A stretch of DNA of 64,000 nt from positions 1-64,000 of the forward strand of contig JAGBCD010000027.1 of the NCBI GenBank assembly GCA_017938155.1, read 5' to 3'. The DNA comes from Paludibacteraceae bacterium. GTDB lineage: Bacteria; Bacteroidota; Bacteroidia; Bacteroidales; Paludibacteraceae. Below the pieces are notes generated by a model. The model had not been told where the DNA came from and searched no databases. It saw only the letters and a list, made by a program, of their open reading frames with translations. Position numbers and translations under genes: made by a program. Positions 9,411 through 18,893 of the stretch are shown here, piece after piece. Each line of letters opens with the position of its first letter. Within the stretch, counting starts at the first letter, position 1.

Positions 9411-10956
9411 ATGGATTTGGAACCATAAGTATTGGTTCATTCTATCAGTCTTTGTATTTGCAATATTGGGAGGAGTGAAATATTTCTTTCAAAAGTCCTC
9501 GTATGCTGTTGATGCGAAGATAATGATTCGAACAACAGATAAGGATAACGCTACCCCTCAAGATGATATGATGCAAATGATGGGGTATGGAGGGTATAAG
9601 CAAGTAGCTGATGAGATAGAGATACTCACTTCAAGAACATTATTGGAAGAAGTGATAAAGACGCTGAACTTGGAAACGAAGTATGAGAAAAAGTCTTTTA
9701 GATATTGGGAGGAACAATATCCAACGCATGATTTGGATTTGCAATTGTTGGATGAGAAAGGACATGTGCTCATCATCACGGTTAAGGTGAAAAAAGATGG
9801 ATACAAGATACGAATCAAAGAAGGGCTATGGAAATCTTATTCTACCTTTGTTGCTACTTTGGATGAACCTTTACAAACGCCATGGGGTAGGTTGGTAATT
9901 CGTGCTAATCAAACCCTTGAAAGTGGAGACAAATATCGTATGACGTATATTCCAAGTCTTCCTTTGGCTGTTTCGATGCAAGAGACGATTCAAGTGAAGA
10001 AACTGCTTAAAGATTCAGAGATTATTAAACTGTCAACCTCTACTACCACACCCAAGAAAGCGATTGATATTATCAATACAATGATTGACTTGTATAATGC
10101 AGAAACAACCAAAGATAAGAATCAATTGGCATTGAATACAGCTGTTTTCATAGCAGAACGTGTGAAGATTATTGCAGCAGAATTGGATCAACTGGAAGTG
10201 GAGGTGGAGAACTACAAGAAAGAGGAGATGATTACCGACCTTGGTGAGACGACGAGGTTATATATCAGAGCGAGTGAAGAATATGCTCAGAAAATGGCAG
10301 AAGTAGAGTCCAAATCGCAGATTGTAGCATTTCTTCATTCCTATATTCTCCAACCTGAAAACGAATGGAGCCTTGTTCCGTCAAACTTGGATATACAAGA
10401 TGTTACATTGGTTTCTTTGATTACCAGTTATAATACACAGATTATTCAATACCAGAAGCTAAATGCTTCGGCACAAGTAGATAACCCTATCTTGCTGCAA
10501 AAACGAGAGCAAATAGCCATGATACGTAAAAACATATTGCAAGGTATTGAAAAGGTGCAAGAGAGCTTGGATATTCAAAAGCAAACAATCAAAGAGCGTG
10601 AAACAAGTTATAATACACGACTGGAAAATCTCCCTATCAAGGAGAAAAAATATTTGGAGATGAAACGTCTGCAAGATATGAAAGAGGAATTGTATGTCTA
10701 TTTGTGTGAGAAACAAGAAGAGAATGCTTTGTTGCTCAATAGTATTTCACTTCCTGCGAGAGTCGTAGATGCAGCGAATATGGATCCAACACCTTTGTCT
10801 CCAAGATTTTTTAGAACGATGGTAATGTATATGGTTGTGGGTGCTTTATTCCCATTGCTGTTTTTCTTTATAGAACTATTGAAACGATACCTACACCCCA
10901 AGCGAAACGAGTCTTCTCAACAAGTGGAGAATTGGGGAATACAATGGTACGAATAA
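9388..10956 (+). CDS. Wzz/Wzc-like chain-length determinant protein without kinase domain
   Basis: The 522-aa protein has a first membrane segment (about 16-32), a large periplasmic region with long coiled coils (about 230-440) and a second membrane segment (about 472-495) preceded by the family-typical P-x-P-x-S-P-R motif (TPLSPRFF). It fits the polysaccharide co-polymerase family acting with Wza. It stops 20-odd residues after the second membrane segment, so the BY-kinase found in Wzc is absent. The start overlaps the Wza-like gene by 23 bp, indicating coupling. The topoisomerase gene follows 33 bp later with no terminator between. Confidence 0.88.
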   Translation: MDYSQLIKWIWNHKYWFILSVFVFAILGGVKYFFQKSSYAVDAKIMIRTTDKDNATPQDDMMQMMGYGGYKQVADEIEILTSRTLLEEVIKTLNLETKYEKKSFRYWEEQYPTHDLDLQLLDEKGHVLIITVKVKKDGYKIRIKEGLWKSYSTFVATLDEPLQTPWGRLVIRANQTLESGDKYRMTYIPSLPLAVSMQETIQVKKLLKDSEIIKLSTSTTTPKKAIDIINTMIDLYNAETTKDKNQLALNTAVFIAERVKIIAAELDQLEVEVENYKKEEMITDLGETTRLYIRASEEYAQKMAEVESKSQIVAFLHSYILQPENEWSLVPSNLDIQDVTLVSLITSYNTQIIQYQKLNASAQVDNPILLQKREQIAMIRKNILQGIEKVQESLDIQKQTIKERETSYNTRLENLPIKEKKYLEMKRLQDMKEELYVYLCEKQEENALLLNSISLPARVVDAANMDPTPLSPRFFRTMVMYMVVGALFPLLFFFIELLKRYLHPKRNESSQQVENWGIQWYE

Positions 10957-10989
10957 AAACCTAAACGCTATCTTAATATTTGACAAATC

Positions 10990-12978
10990 ATGATACTTTG
11001 TGTCGCCGAGAAACCTTCTGTCGGACAGTACATCGCATCTGTATTGGGTGCGAACAGCCGTCGTGATGGCTATATGGAAGGAAATGGATACTTTGTGAGT
11101 TGGACTTTTGGACACTTGTGTGCATTGTACGACCCCAACGACTATTCGGATGCGTGGAAAAGTTGGAACCTAAGTTCCTTGCCTATCATCCCGGAGCGAT
11201 TTAGCATCAAGGTAGCGGCGGATAAAGGGGTACAAAAACAGTTCAAAGTTATTCAATCGCTCATTCAACAATCAACGATGGTTATCAACTGTGGTGATGC
11301 TGGGCAAGAAGGAGAATTGATTCAACGATGGGTATATCAAAAAGCAGGATGTAAGATACCAGTCAAGCGATTGTGGGTGAGTAGTCTTACAGAGGAAGCC
11401 ATTCGAGAGGGTTTTCAGAAACTTAAAGACCAACATGAGTACGACCACTTGTACGAGGCCGGATTGATGCGAGCAATAGGCGATTGGTTGCTGGGAATGA
11501 ATGCGACACGTGTCTATACCATACGCTATGCCAACAAAGGAGCAGGTGCAAGACAAGTCTTTTCTGTAGGAAGGGTGCAGACTCCCACGTTGGCACTCAT
11601 AGTGAAAAGGCAGCAGGAGATAGAGAATTTTGTTCCTAAGAACTATTGGGAGTTGAAGACGAACTATCGCAACACAAGGTTTTCAGCGCAATTGCCCGCA
11701 GAGGAGGATGAATATGCTATACAAACGAAAGAGTATGGTGAGCGACTATTACAAGCTATAGAGAATAATCCATTCTGCATCACTGAAGTGGAAAAGAAGA
11801 GGGCAACAGAGTATGCCCCAAGGTTATTTGACTTGACGAGTTTGCAAGTTGAATGCAATAAGAAATATTCCTTCTCTGCAGACCAAACATTAAAATTGGT
11901 TCAGCAGTTGTATGAGAAAAGAATTACAACATATCCTCGTGTTGATACCACTTTCTTGAGTGAAGATATATATCCTAAAGTTCCTGCAACTCTTCAAGGT
12001 CTAAAAGACCATTTTCCTCAAGTAGCACCCTTGTTGCACTTGAAGGCAGATGGCAAGAAGTCGGCAGATTCTTTGCCAAAGTCAAAGAAAGTGTTTGATA
12101 ACAAAAAAGTAACGGATCACCATGCTATTATACCTACTGGACATAAGCCAGTCAACTTGAGTGGGGATGAAATGAAAGTGTTTCAGTTGGTTGCGTTACG
12201 TTTTATTGCTGCTTTTTATCCTGAGTGTATCGTAAGTAATACAACAATCATGGCTCAGGTGGAAATGACTCCTCCAGCGGTTGAATTGGCTCCAATGCTT
12301 CAGATACCTTTCAAGGCTACAGGACGCGAGATACTGAAGATGGGTTGGCGTGAGGTATTTGCTAATAATGTAGGCGATAATGAGGTGAACGACTCGGAAA
12401 ATAGCGATAATGAAGAAAATAAGTCTTTGCCTAATTTTGTGAAAGGGGAGTCGGGCGAACATAAACCTATACTACAAGAAAAGACGACTCAACCTCCTAA
12501 GTATTATACCGAAGCGACTCTTTTGAGAGCGATGGAGACGGCGGGTAAAACGGTGGAAGATGAAGAATTGCGTGATGCAATGAAGGAAAATGGAATAGGC
12601 AGACCTTCCACTCGTGCTGCCATTATAGAGAAATTGTTTCAGCGCAAATATATTGTAAAAGAGAGAAAATCTATCAAAGCCACCGATGTTGGAATACAGC
12701 TTGTGAAATTGATTATTTCTCCTTTACTCAAGTCTGCAGAATTGACAGGACGGTGGGAAAAGAAGTTGAGAGAGATTGAACGCGGAGAATATGAGGCAAA
12801 GATGTTTCTTGATGAGCTCAAGGAGATGACTTGCAATGTAATCAAAGAAGTCAAATTAAACAAAGCAGGCATGCAATGTCCCGTGTGTAGAAAAGGGGTG
12901 GTAATAAGGGGAAATACGCGTTATGGATGTTCCAGATGGCGTGAAGGTTGCAATTATGCCCAACCCTTTGATTGCTGA
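10990..12978 (+). CDS. topB: DNA topoisomerase III (type IA)
   Basis: The 662-aa protein has an N-terminal Toprim domain (residues 1-150: VAEKPSV, NCGDAGQEGELI), a type IA core and catalytic Tyr315 in TTYPRVDT. The C-terminus has one zinc-ribbon-like set of four cysteines (CPVCRKG...GCSRWREGC). Type IA topoisomerases pass single strands through a transient 5'-phosphotyrosine break to relax negative supercoils and resolve recombination or replication intermediates. The Toprim motif DAGQEGE replaces the enterobacterial DPDREGE; I recall this as common in Bacteroidota. It may be transcribed from the polysaccharide promoter. It is convergent with tcdA, 31 bp away. Confidence 0.95.
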   Translation: MILCVAEKPSVGQYIASVLGANSRRDGYMEGNGYFVSWTFGHLCALYDPNDYSDAWKSWNLSSLPIIPERFSIKVAADKGVQKQFKVIQSLIQQSTMVINCGDAGQEGELIQRWVYQKAGCKIPVKRLWVSSLTEEAIREGFQKLKDQHEYDHLYEAGLMRAIGDWLLGMNATRVYTIRYANKGAGARQVFSVGRVQTPTLALIVKRQQEIENFVPKNYWELKTNYRNTRFSAQLPAEEDEYAIQTKEYGERLLQAIENNPFCITEVEKKRATEYAPRLFDLTSLQVECNKKYSFSADQTLKLVQQLYEKRITTYPRVDTTFLSEDIYPKVPATLQGLKDHFPQVAPLLHLKADGKKSADSLPKSKKVFDNKKVTDHHAIIPTGHKPVNLSGDEMKVFQLVALRFIAAFYPECIVSNTTIMAQVEMTPPAVELAPMLQIPFKATGREILKMGWREVFANNVGDNEVNDSENSDNEENKSLPNFVKGESGEHKPILQEKTTQPPKYYTEATLLRAMETAGKTVEDEELRDAMKENGIGRPSTRAAIIEKLFQRKYIVKERKSIKATDVGIQLVKLIISPLLKSAELTGRWEKKLREIERGEYEAKMFLDELKEMTCNVIKEVKLNKAGMQCPVCRKGVVIRGNTRYGCSRWREGCNYAQPFDC

Positions 12979-13009
12979 TGGTTTGTAGTAAAGGGTGGAT
13001 GGGTATGAT

Positions 13010-13693
13010 TTATTCTTGCTCGTTTGCTTTTCGTATAATGTCTTGTATAAGCAAATGGGATAGGTACATGCCGAAGACCCCGACAATGGGTGCTATGGTT
13101 CCACTTTCGCTACTTATTTCATCAGAGTAAACGCATTGAAATTTCTTTTGTGGCATATGTCCACTTTTGCGCATTTTGTTGCGTAGGGCCCGTGCTAATG
13201 GGCATCCTGATACTTTCCAAAACTCGGTAGTTCGAATGCGTGTCGCATCCAATTTTCTGCCAGCTCCCATAGAGGAGAATAGTGTAGCAGATGAACATGT
13301 AGCTTGGTAAATCAATAGTGCTTTGTTATCTAATGTGTCTATAGCATCGATGACGTAGTCGTAGTTGTCAAACGTAAATTGTGACGAAGTATCTTCGTCG
13401 TAGCGTTGGCAAATAGCTTGTATGTCAGCGCTGGGATTGATGGATAGTAAACGTTGTCGCATTTCTTCGACTTTGGGTAAACCAATCGCATCGTATGTGG
13501 CTACCAATTGGCGATTGAGATTGCTCAGTGCAATTTGGTCAAAGTCAACAATAGTAAGGTGTTGTACTCCTGTTCTGACCAACGTCTCAGCGCACCATCC
13601 TCCGACCCCTCCTACGCCAAATAAGATGACTCGTGTTTGTTGAAGTTGGTTGAGGATGTGTTGCCCTAATATTTCTTTAGTACGTGTAAACAT
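13010..13693 (-). CDS. tcdA: tRNA threonylcarbamoyladenosine dehydratase
   Basis: The 227-aa E1-like (ThiF/MoeB family) protein matches TcdA (CsdL/YgdL), which cyclises t6A37 in ANN-decoding tRNAs to ct6A using ATP. Visible motifs are the nucleotide-binding loop LFGVGGVGGW (about 25-34), the DFDQIALSNLNRQ segment (about 50-62), DAIDTLDNK and the R-I-R-x-T-E region. Length is slightly below the E. coli protein (268). It overlaps the upstream FAD dehydrogenase gene by 28 bp and ends the recA operon. Confidence 0.9.
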   Translation of the reverse strand: MFTRTKEILGQHILNQLQQTRVILFGVGGVGGWCAETLVRTGVQHLTIVDFDQIALSNLNRQLVATYDAIGLPKVEEMRQRLLSINPSADIQAICQRYDEDTSSQFTFDNYDYVIDAIDTLDNKALLIYQATCSSATLFSSMGAGRKLDATRIRTTEFWKVSGCPLARALRNKMRKSGHMPQKKFQCVYSDEISSESGTIAPIVGVFGMYLSHLLIQDIIRKANEQE

Positions 13694-15141
13694 ATGGCTT
13701 TAGCTGCTTGTATTCCATCCATAGCGCTACTGGTGATACCTCCTGCATATCCAGCGCCTTCTCCGCAAGGATATAGATTGGGGGTGTTGACAGAAGCACG
13801 TGTGATAGGATCGCGTAGAATGCGAATGGGGCTACTGCTGCGGCTCTCTACCCCCACAATGATTGCTTGTGACGTTAGATAACCTGGATATTTTTTATCA
13901 AAGGCTTTGAATCCTTGGCGTAGATATGGACCAATTTGTTTGGGCAACCACTCGTCTAAACGACTACTGATATTCCCAGGGAGATAACTGCATGTAGGTA
14001 GTGTGTTGCTATATTTGCCGTACACAAAATCGGTCAGTCGTTGAGCCGGAGCAATACTATTAACTTTGCCGTTCTGCCATGCTAAGTGTTCGGTATATTC
14101 TTGAAATCGTAGTCCTGCCAAAGCGTCAGCGTGTGGTAAGTCTTCGGGACGTATCTCAACAATGATTCCCGAGTTAGCATATGGAGAGTTTCGATGGCTG
14201 GCAGACATGCCATTGACAATGCAGCTTTCGGATGAAGTGCTGGCAGGCACGATATGGCCTCCTGGACACATGCAGAATGAATAGACTCCTCTTCCGTTAA
14301 CTTGGCTGACCAAACTATAGGAAGCATTGCCTAATGCTTTTAAGTCGGCTGGAGATGGTCTATGGTATAGTAAGTCGTTGATAAGCTCTTGAGGATGCTC
14401 GATGCGTACACCCATAGCAAATCCTTTGCATTCCATAGCTACCCCCATGTTGTATAATTGGTAATAAGTGTCATGTGCGGAATGTCCAATAGCTAAGATG
14501 GTAGGATGAGAGAAATCAAAATGTTCGACTTTTTGATTGAAATGAATCTCTCCTCCATGTTCGATGATGCATTGGCGCATTCGCTCTATGATGGAAGGTA
14601 ACTTATCAGAACCGATATGTGCATGTGATTCGTACAGAATTTTGTCGTCTGCACCAAAATAATGGAATAGTTCCATGATGCGTTGCATATCGCCTCGTTT
14701 TTTGCTTCGGGAGAATAACTTACCGTCGGAGAATGTTCCTGCTCCTCCTTCTCCAAAACAATAGTTGCTTTCGGGATTAAGCCCTGCATTGCGATTCAGT
14801 AGTGCAATGTCTTTTTTACGCTCATGTATGTCTTTGCCACGTTCGTATACAATGGGTTTGACACCATGTTCAAGTAGTGTAAGAGCAGCAAACAATCCCG
14901 CAGGTCCAGCACCAATGATGGTGACTGTTTCTTGTGCTTGGTGTACATCCTTGAAGGCAGGTTTGGGATAAAACTGTCCATAATCAACTGACTGCCCAAC
15001 TCCCTCTTGGTCGGGAAGTTGGACAGTGAGTAGTACTTTTATGTTGCGTTGCCGCGCATCAACAGAACGTTTGATGACACGATATTTCTCAGACGCAATT
15101 TGCGCCTCTCGAGGACTTAATATGAGTTGTTTGGTTTCCAA
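13666..15141 (-). CDS. FAD-dependent dehydrogenase (COG2509 type)
   Basis: The 491-aa protein has an N-terminal region (1-70), a dinucleotide-binding motif IIGAGPAGLFAA (about 74-85), FGEGGAGTFSDGKL (about 127-140) and a C-terminal FAD motif with GEGAGYAGGITSSAMDG. These fit the COG2509 group of predicted FAD dehydrogenases. The physiological substrate is not established. It lies 7 bp after recA and overlaps tcdA by 28 bp, so it is the middle gene of a three-gene operon. The annotation is firm for the family and weak for the function. Confidence 0.87.
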   Translation of the reverse strand: METKQLILSPREAQIASEKYRVIKRSVDARQRNIKVLLTVQLPDQEGVGQSVDYGQFYPKPAFKDVHQAQETVTIIGAGPAGLFAALTLLEHGVKPIVYERGKDIHERKKDIALLNRNAGLNPESNYCFGEGGAGTFSDGKLFSRSKKRGDMQRIMELFHYFGADDKILYESHAHIGSDKLPSIIERMRQCIIEHGGEIHFNQKVEHFDFSHPTILAIGHSAHDTYYQLYNMGVAMECKGFAMGVRIEHPQELINDLLYHRPSPADLKALGNASYSLVSQVNGRGVYSFCMCPGGHIVPASTSSESCIVNGMSASHRNSPYANSGIIVEIRPEDLPHADALAGLRFQEYTEHLAWQNGKVNSIAPAQRLTDFVYGKYSNTLPTCSYLPGNISSRLDEWLPKQIGPYLRQGFKAFDKKYPGYLTSQAIIVGVESRSSSPIRILRDPITRASVNTPNLYPCGEGAGYAGGITSSAMDGIQAAKAICLHVLKKY

Positions 15142-15148
15142 TAACGCA

Positions 15149-16150
15149 TTATTTAAGCACTTCCATTAACTTAGCTTCAATTGTTTCTGCCAAGTCAGGA
15201 TTGTCTTTCAATAGGTTTTTGACAGCATCACGTCCTTGTGCTAAACGATTGCCATCATAACTATACCAAGAACCAGATTTTTGGATGATGTTTTGCTCTA
15301 CACCCATATCTACCAATTCGCCTACGCGTGAGATACCTTCATTGAACATTAAGTCGAACTCGGCTTTTTTGAATGGAGGTGCCACTTTGTTCTTAATTAC
15401 CTTGACGCGAACTTGGTTACCAATAACCTCATCTCCTTCTTTGATTTGGCCTATTTTGCGTATATCCAATCGTACAGATGCATAGAATTTCAAAGCATTG
15501 CCACCCGTTGTGGTTTCTGGGTTTCCGAACATGATGCCAATCTTCTCACGCAGTTGGTTGATAAAAATACATGTCGTTTGTGTTTTGCTGATAGTAGCAG
15601 TAAGTTTGCGCAATGCTTGAGACATCAAGCGTGCTTGTAGTCCCACACGATTGTCTCCCATGTCGCCTTCTATTTCAGCTTTGGGTGTTAGGGCAGCTAC
15701 AGAGTCGATGACTACCAAATCTACTGCGCTACTGCGGATGAGTTCGTCAGCAATGTCCAAGGCTTGCTCGCCACAATCAGGTTGTGCTATCAATAAATTG
15801 GCAATATCCACTCCCAAACGTTCTGCATAGAAGCGGTCAAAGGCATGTTCAGCATCCACGATGGCTGCTATACCTCCTTGCTTCTGTACTTCTGCTATGG
15901 CATGGATGGCCAATGTGGTCTTACCACTGGATTCGGGACCATATATTTCAATAACACGGCCGCGTGGATATCCGCCTACACCTAAGGCCATATTCAAACC
16001 GACACTGCCTGTAGGGATGACAGCGATATCGTCCACTTTATCTTCACCTAAACGCATGATGGCACCCTTACCAAAGTCTTTGTCAATTTTAGCCATAGCC
16101 AATTGTAAGGCTTTTAACTTCTCTGCGGATGGCATTTTTTTCTCTTCCAT
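15149..16150 (-). CDS. recA: Recombinase RecA
   Basis: The 333-aa protein has the RecA fold with Walker A GPESSGKT, the DNA-binding loop L2 region after [10 protein letters not shown], and the usual VGGYPRGRV. RecA forms filaments on single-stranded DNA for strand exchange and, where LexA exists, SOS induction. I see no obvious LexA-type palindrome in the short leader. The acidic C-terminal tail is short compared with enterobacteria. A perfect consensus promoter lies 53 bp upstream of ATG 16150; downstream genes follow at 7 bp, so recA leads an operon. Confidence 0.98.
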   Translation of the reverse strand: MEEKKMPSAEKLKALQLAMAKIDKDFGKGAIMRLGEDKVDDIAVIPTGSVGLNMALGVGGYPRGRVIEIYGPESSGKTTLAIHAIAEVQKQGGIAAIVDAEHAFDRFYAERLGVDIANLLIAQPDCGEQALDIADELIRSSAVDLVVIDSVAALTPKAEIEGDMGDNRVGLQARLMSQALRKLTATISKTQTTCIFINQLREKIGIMFGNPETTTGGNALKFYASVRLDIRKIGQIKEGDEVIGNQVRVKVIKNKVAPPFKKAEFDLMFNEGISRVGELVDMGVEQNIIQKSGSWYSYDGNRLAQGRDAVKNLLKDNPDLAETIEAKLMEVLK

Positions 16151-16202
16151 AATTATATGTGATTAATGGTTTAAATTATTTATGATTCCAATCTTACAGT
16201 TG

Positions 16203-16234
16203 CAAAGGTAAAAAAAACTTTGCATTTATGCAAA
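16203..16234 (-). promoter_or_regulatory. recA promoter
   Basis: On the minus strand, TTTG (16234-16231), 20 bp, TACCTTTG (16210-16203). Confidence 0.82.
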
Positions 16235-16239
16235 TCTAC

Positions 16240-16437
16240 TTATGATATCCTTTGTTTATCAATAAAAACCAACATTTGACATTGCTGACAATCAAACTTG
16301 AGTCGTAGAATCGTTCCATTCTGCATACGCAAGTACTTAGGTTCTTTGTTCATGGGATTGATTTTTCTGCAATGTCCCATCTCATGCAAGATGCAATATT
16401 TGCATGTCATTACTGCTCCAGAGTCTCTCTTCTCCAT
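16240..16437 (-). CDS. Detached C-terminal Cys-rich domain of the U32 protein
   Basis: This 65-aa ORF reads like the C-terminal end of Bacteroidota U32 proteins: VMTCKYCILHEMGHC, then a K-E-P-x-Y-L-R segment and LKFDCQQCQM. Its cysteines (12, 15, 23, 50, 53) could bind a metal or a cluster. It starts at ATG 16437 inside the end of the preceding U32 ORF (28-bp overlap, different frame). In full-length homologues, as I recall them, this domain is fused to the U32 barrel by a linker of some 80-100 residues that is missing here. Either it is a separately translated, coupled subunit or a remnant of a frameshifting deletion. Confidence 0.7.
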   Translation of the reverse strand: MEKRDSGAVMTCKYCILHEMGHCRKINPMNKEPKYLRMQNGTILRLKFDCQQCQMLVFIDKQRIS

Positions 16438-17873
16438 TGGTTTAATTGGCTAATAGGTATAAAACGAGCTTGCTTGAGTTGTATGTCTATATTTCGTGCG
16501 AGGTATGGTGTGCCTCCTAATTTGCTCAATTGTTCTTTGATGGTATGCATAGCGCGTTCGCTTGATTGTGCATTTTGGTGGGGAGCTTTGAATTCTTTTT
16601 CATGCTCTCCGATACGTAAACGATAACCTGTAGTAGTCTCTTCAAATAGAATATCAACGGCTATTCGACGTTCTGATTTTAACTGTTTTTGAAAGTTAAT
16701 ATCCCAATTGCGGTAGATAGGGAAACACCAGTCTCCCTCCAAGGAAGTATGGCTATGTACAATCACTCGAGAAGCTTCCAATACGGTTATTCCACTGATA
16801 GCAAACCCTTTGTCTGCTACACACAAACCATCTCCATTGTGCAGTATGACATTATCCAGTAGAGCAATTTCGAGGCTATTTTTGCTGTGCTTGCAAATGA
16901 CTTTTCCTATCCGCTCGCCCGTTGATTTAGGTGTATCCCAGTTGGCCATTTGTTTTTCTCTCCCTTGTAGGAAATAATCAATTCCTCCTCTATGAAAAGT
17001 TTTGGAAGGATTGGGTTGGAAATGGTGTACAACGTGCGTGGTTTGATTCGTTTGTGGTGGGAGTATTTCGTCCAAACGTTGTCGGTAATAAGCCACTACA
17101 TTTGTTACGTAATCTGCATCTTTCAAGCGTCCTTCTATCTTGAAAGTAGTCACTCCTGCATCGATGAGTTGTTTGAGGTACAAACTTCTATCCATATCTT
17201 GGAGAGAAAGTAGATATCTTTGGTGTATAGGTTTACCTTCAGCATCTTTTATTTCCTCCATGTTCTCATCCAAAAGGTCGTAGCGCATACGACAAAATTG
17301 TGCGCAACATCCTCTATTGGCGCTACGTTCCATTAGTACTTCGGAGATGTAGCATTTTCCACTGTAACTCACGCACAATGCTCCATGTATGAATGCTTCT
17401 AACTCAATGGATGTATTGTGACGAATGGCTCGTATCTCTTCTATACTTAATTCGCGTGCCAAGACGACTCGACTAAATCCTTTAGATTCTAAGTACTGTA
17501 CTTGTTGTATGGTACGATTGTCACATTGGGTGGATGCGTGCAAACGTATGGGAGGGAGTGGGTAGTCTAAAAGACGTAGGTCTTGAATAATGAGTGCGTC
17601 CACTCCGATAGAATATAAATCGTGTGCCAAGTTTACGGCTTGTTCATATTCGTCATCATGCAAGAGGGTATTGAGTGTAACCAATACCTCTACCTTGTAT
17701 AGGTGTGCATAGCTAACGACCTGTGCTATATCCTCTAAGGTATTGCTAGCAGCGTGGCGTGCTCCAAAATGTGGTGCACCTATATACACAGCATCGGCTC
17801 CTGCTTGGATGGCGGCAATAGCTATTTCTTTGTTACGCGCTGGGGCTAATAATGTTATTTTCTTAGTTTGCAT
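16410..17873 (-). CDS. U32 family protein (peptidase/RNA hydroxylase-like), lacking its usual C-terminus
   Basis: The 487-aa protein has the U32 core: LLAPARNKEIAIAAIQAGADAVYIG at the start, ARELS, FIHGALCVSYSGKC, and RSANRGCCAQFCRMRY (about 188-205) with conserved cysteines that in characterised relatives (RlhA, TrhP, UbiU/V) bind an Fe-S cluster. Relatives hydroxylate RNA bases or act in ubiquinone synthesis; older records call them collagenases. The function here is more likely RNA modification than proteolysis, but this is inference. The protein stops at RRETLEQ, exactly where homologues continue; the missing Cys-rich end sits in the next ORF. The start overlaps the methyltransferase gene by 19 bp. 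Confidence 0.85.
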   Translation of the reverse strand: MQTKKITLLAPARNKEIAIAAIQAGADAVYIGAPHFGARHAASNTLEDIAQVVSYAHLYKVEVLVTLNTLLHDDEYEQAVNLAHDLYSIGVDALIIQDLRLLDYPLPPIRLHASTQCDNRTIQQVQYLESKGFSRVVLARELSIEEIRAIRHNTSIELEAFIHGALCVSYSGKCYISEVLMERSANRGCCAQFCRMRYDLLDENMEEIKDAEGKPIHQRYLLSLQDMDRSLYLKQLIDAGVTTFKIEGRLKDADYVTNVVAYYRQRLDEILPPQTNQTTHVVHHFQPNPSKTFHRGGIDYFLQGREKQMANWDTPKSTGERIGKVICKHSKNSLEIALLDNVILHNGDGLCVADKGFAISGITVLEASRVIVHSHTSLEGDWCFPIYRNWDINFQKQLKSERRIAVDILFEETTTGYRLRIGEHEKEFKAPHQNAQSSERAMHTIKEQLSKLGGTPYLARNIDIQLKQARFIPISQLNQWRRETLEQ

Positions 17874-18394
17874 GATATATCATACATAACAATGCCTGAA
17901 GCAACACTTACATTTAACGAGTGTTTGGTCCCGTATTGTGGTATTTCTATGCAGCCATCGCATAGGTCCACAACTGTTTGCTCTACTCCAAATACTTCGT
18001 GTCCTACTACGATAGCGATTGGTTGGTCGTTGGTTAGTGTAAACTCGTCCAATGGTGTAGAATAATGTGTTTGTTCTACTGCGAAGACTTGGTATCCAAC
18101 CTGTTGCAGATGTGTGACCGCATCTATGGTATTGGGATAATATTCCCATGCAACGGACAATTCTGCCCCCAAAGCCGTTTTATGTATTTCTTGATTTGGA
18201 GGACAGGAGCATATACCACATAGTATCACTTTTTCCATCAGCAAAGCATCTGCTGTGCGGAAGATGGCTCCTATATTGTGTTGGCTTCGCACATTGTCGA
18301 GAATGATAATAAAAGGCAGTTTATTGCTATTCTGAAACTCATCAACACTGAGTCTATTCATCTCCTGTATGGATAGTTTCTTCTGTTGTTTCAT
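17855..18394 (-). CDS. SpoU/TrmH-family RNA 2'-O-methyltransferase
   Basis: The 179-aa protein has the SPOUT motifs: motif 1 in NVRSQHNIGAIFRTADA (about 34-50), motif 2 in IAIVVGHEVFGV and motif 3 in IPQYGTKHSLNVSVASGIV near the C-terminus. It forms an S-adenosylmethionine-binding knot and should methylate a ribose in tRNA or rRNA. It lacks the N-terminal substrate-binding extension of TrmH and RlmB. The exact target cannot be read from the sequence. It overlaps the upstream TPR-like gene by 41 bp and the U32 gene by 19 bp. If the U32 protein is an RNA hydroxylase, two RNA modification genes are coupled. Confidence 0.9.
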   Translation of the reverse strand: MKQQKKLSIQEMNRLSVDEFQNSNKLPFIIILDNVRSQHNIGAIFRTADALLMEKVILCGICSCPPNQEIHKTALGAELSVAWEYYPNTIDAVTHLQQVGYQVFAVEQTHYSTPLDEFTLTNDQPIAIVVGHEVFGVEQTVVDLCDGCIEIPQYGTKHSLNVSVASGIVMYDISCKLRK

Positions 18395-18893
18395 TTTCTT
18401 GTGATTTAAGTTCTTCTTCCAGTTTTATTACAATCCTCAGTGCTTCATCATAATGTCCTTGCCAATATTCGATTTCGGGATGCCATACCCATCGGTCGTT
18501 GGGCCCATGTATAGGCAATGATATGGTTTGTAAGTTGGACTGGATTTCTACCAATTGTGTATAGATGCGCAAGCGTTCACGGGCAACCGACAAGTCGGTC
18601 AAATCATTTAATTCTTCTAAACGAGCTTTGGCATTTTTGATGGATTTATCCCAATGAGCATGTATAAAATTTTTGGCATATTGGTTGTCTTCCTGTAAGG
18701 ATAATGCTAATGTAGCAGAATCAAGTGCTTCAAGGTATTGTTTTTTCACATACAAACGGTCGGCACTTCGCATCAGTCGGAAGGCTGTACGTTTGTATTG
18801 ATGTTCTTCATTCGTAGTAGTGGCATATAATGGTTGGATAACCATAGATATCAATGCCATAATGCAAAGGATCGTTGTACGTTTCATATTCAA
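18354..18893 (-). CDS. Exported TPR-like hypothetical protein
   Basis: The 179-aa protein begins with a signal peptide (MNMKRTTILCIMALISMVIQPLYA). The mature part is helical: a TPR-like pair (about 33-75, with ADRLYVKKQYLEALDSATLAL) and a second helical block ending in a Glu/Thr-rich tail. I do not recognise a named family. It overlaps rimM by 4 bp (ATGA arrangement) and the methyltransferase by 41 bp. Periplasmic location is likely. Confidence 0.65.
   Translation of the reverse strand: MNMKRTTILCIMALISMVIQPLYATTTNEEHQYKRTAFRLMRSADRLYVKKQYLEALDSATLALSLQEDNQYAKNFIHAHWDKSIKNAKARLEELNDLTDLSVARERLRIYTQLVEIQSNLQTISLPIHGPNDRWVWHPEIEYWQGHYDEALRIVIKLEEELKSQENETTEETIHTGDE

Noticed and set aside
8623-12978. 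Complete capsule biosynthesis locus
   Set aside because: Only the export pair is present; no glycosyltransferases, flippase or sugar nucleotide genes.
12963-12996. Terminator between topB and tcdA
   Set aside because: Only a 7-bp stem with a 20-nt loop and no T run; not convincing.
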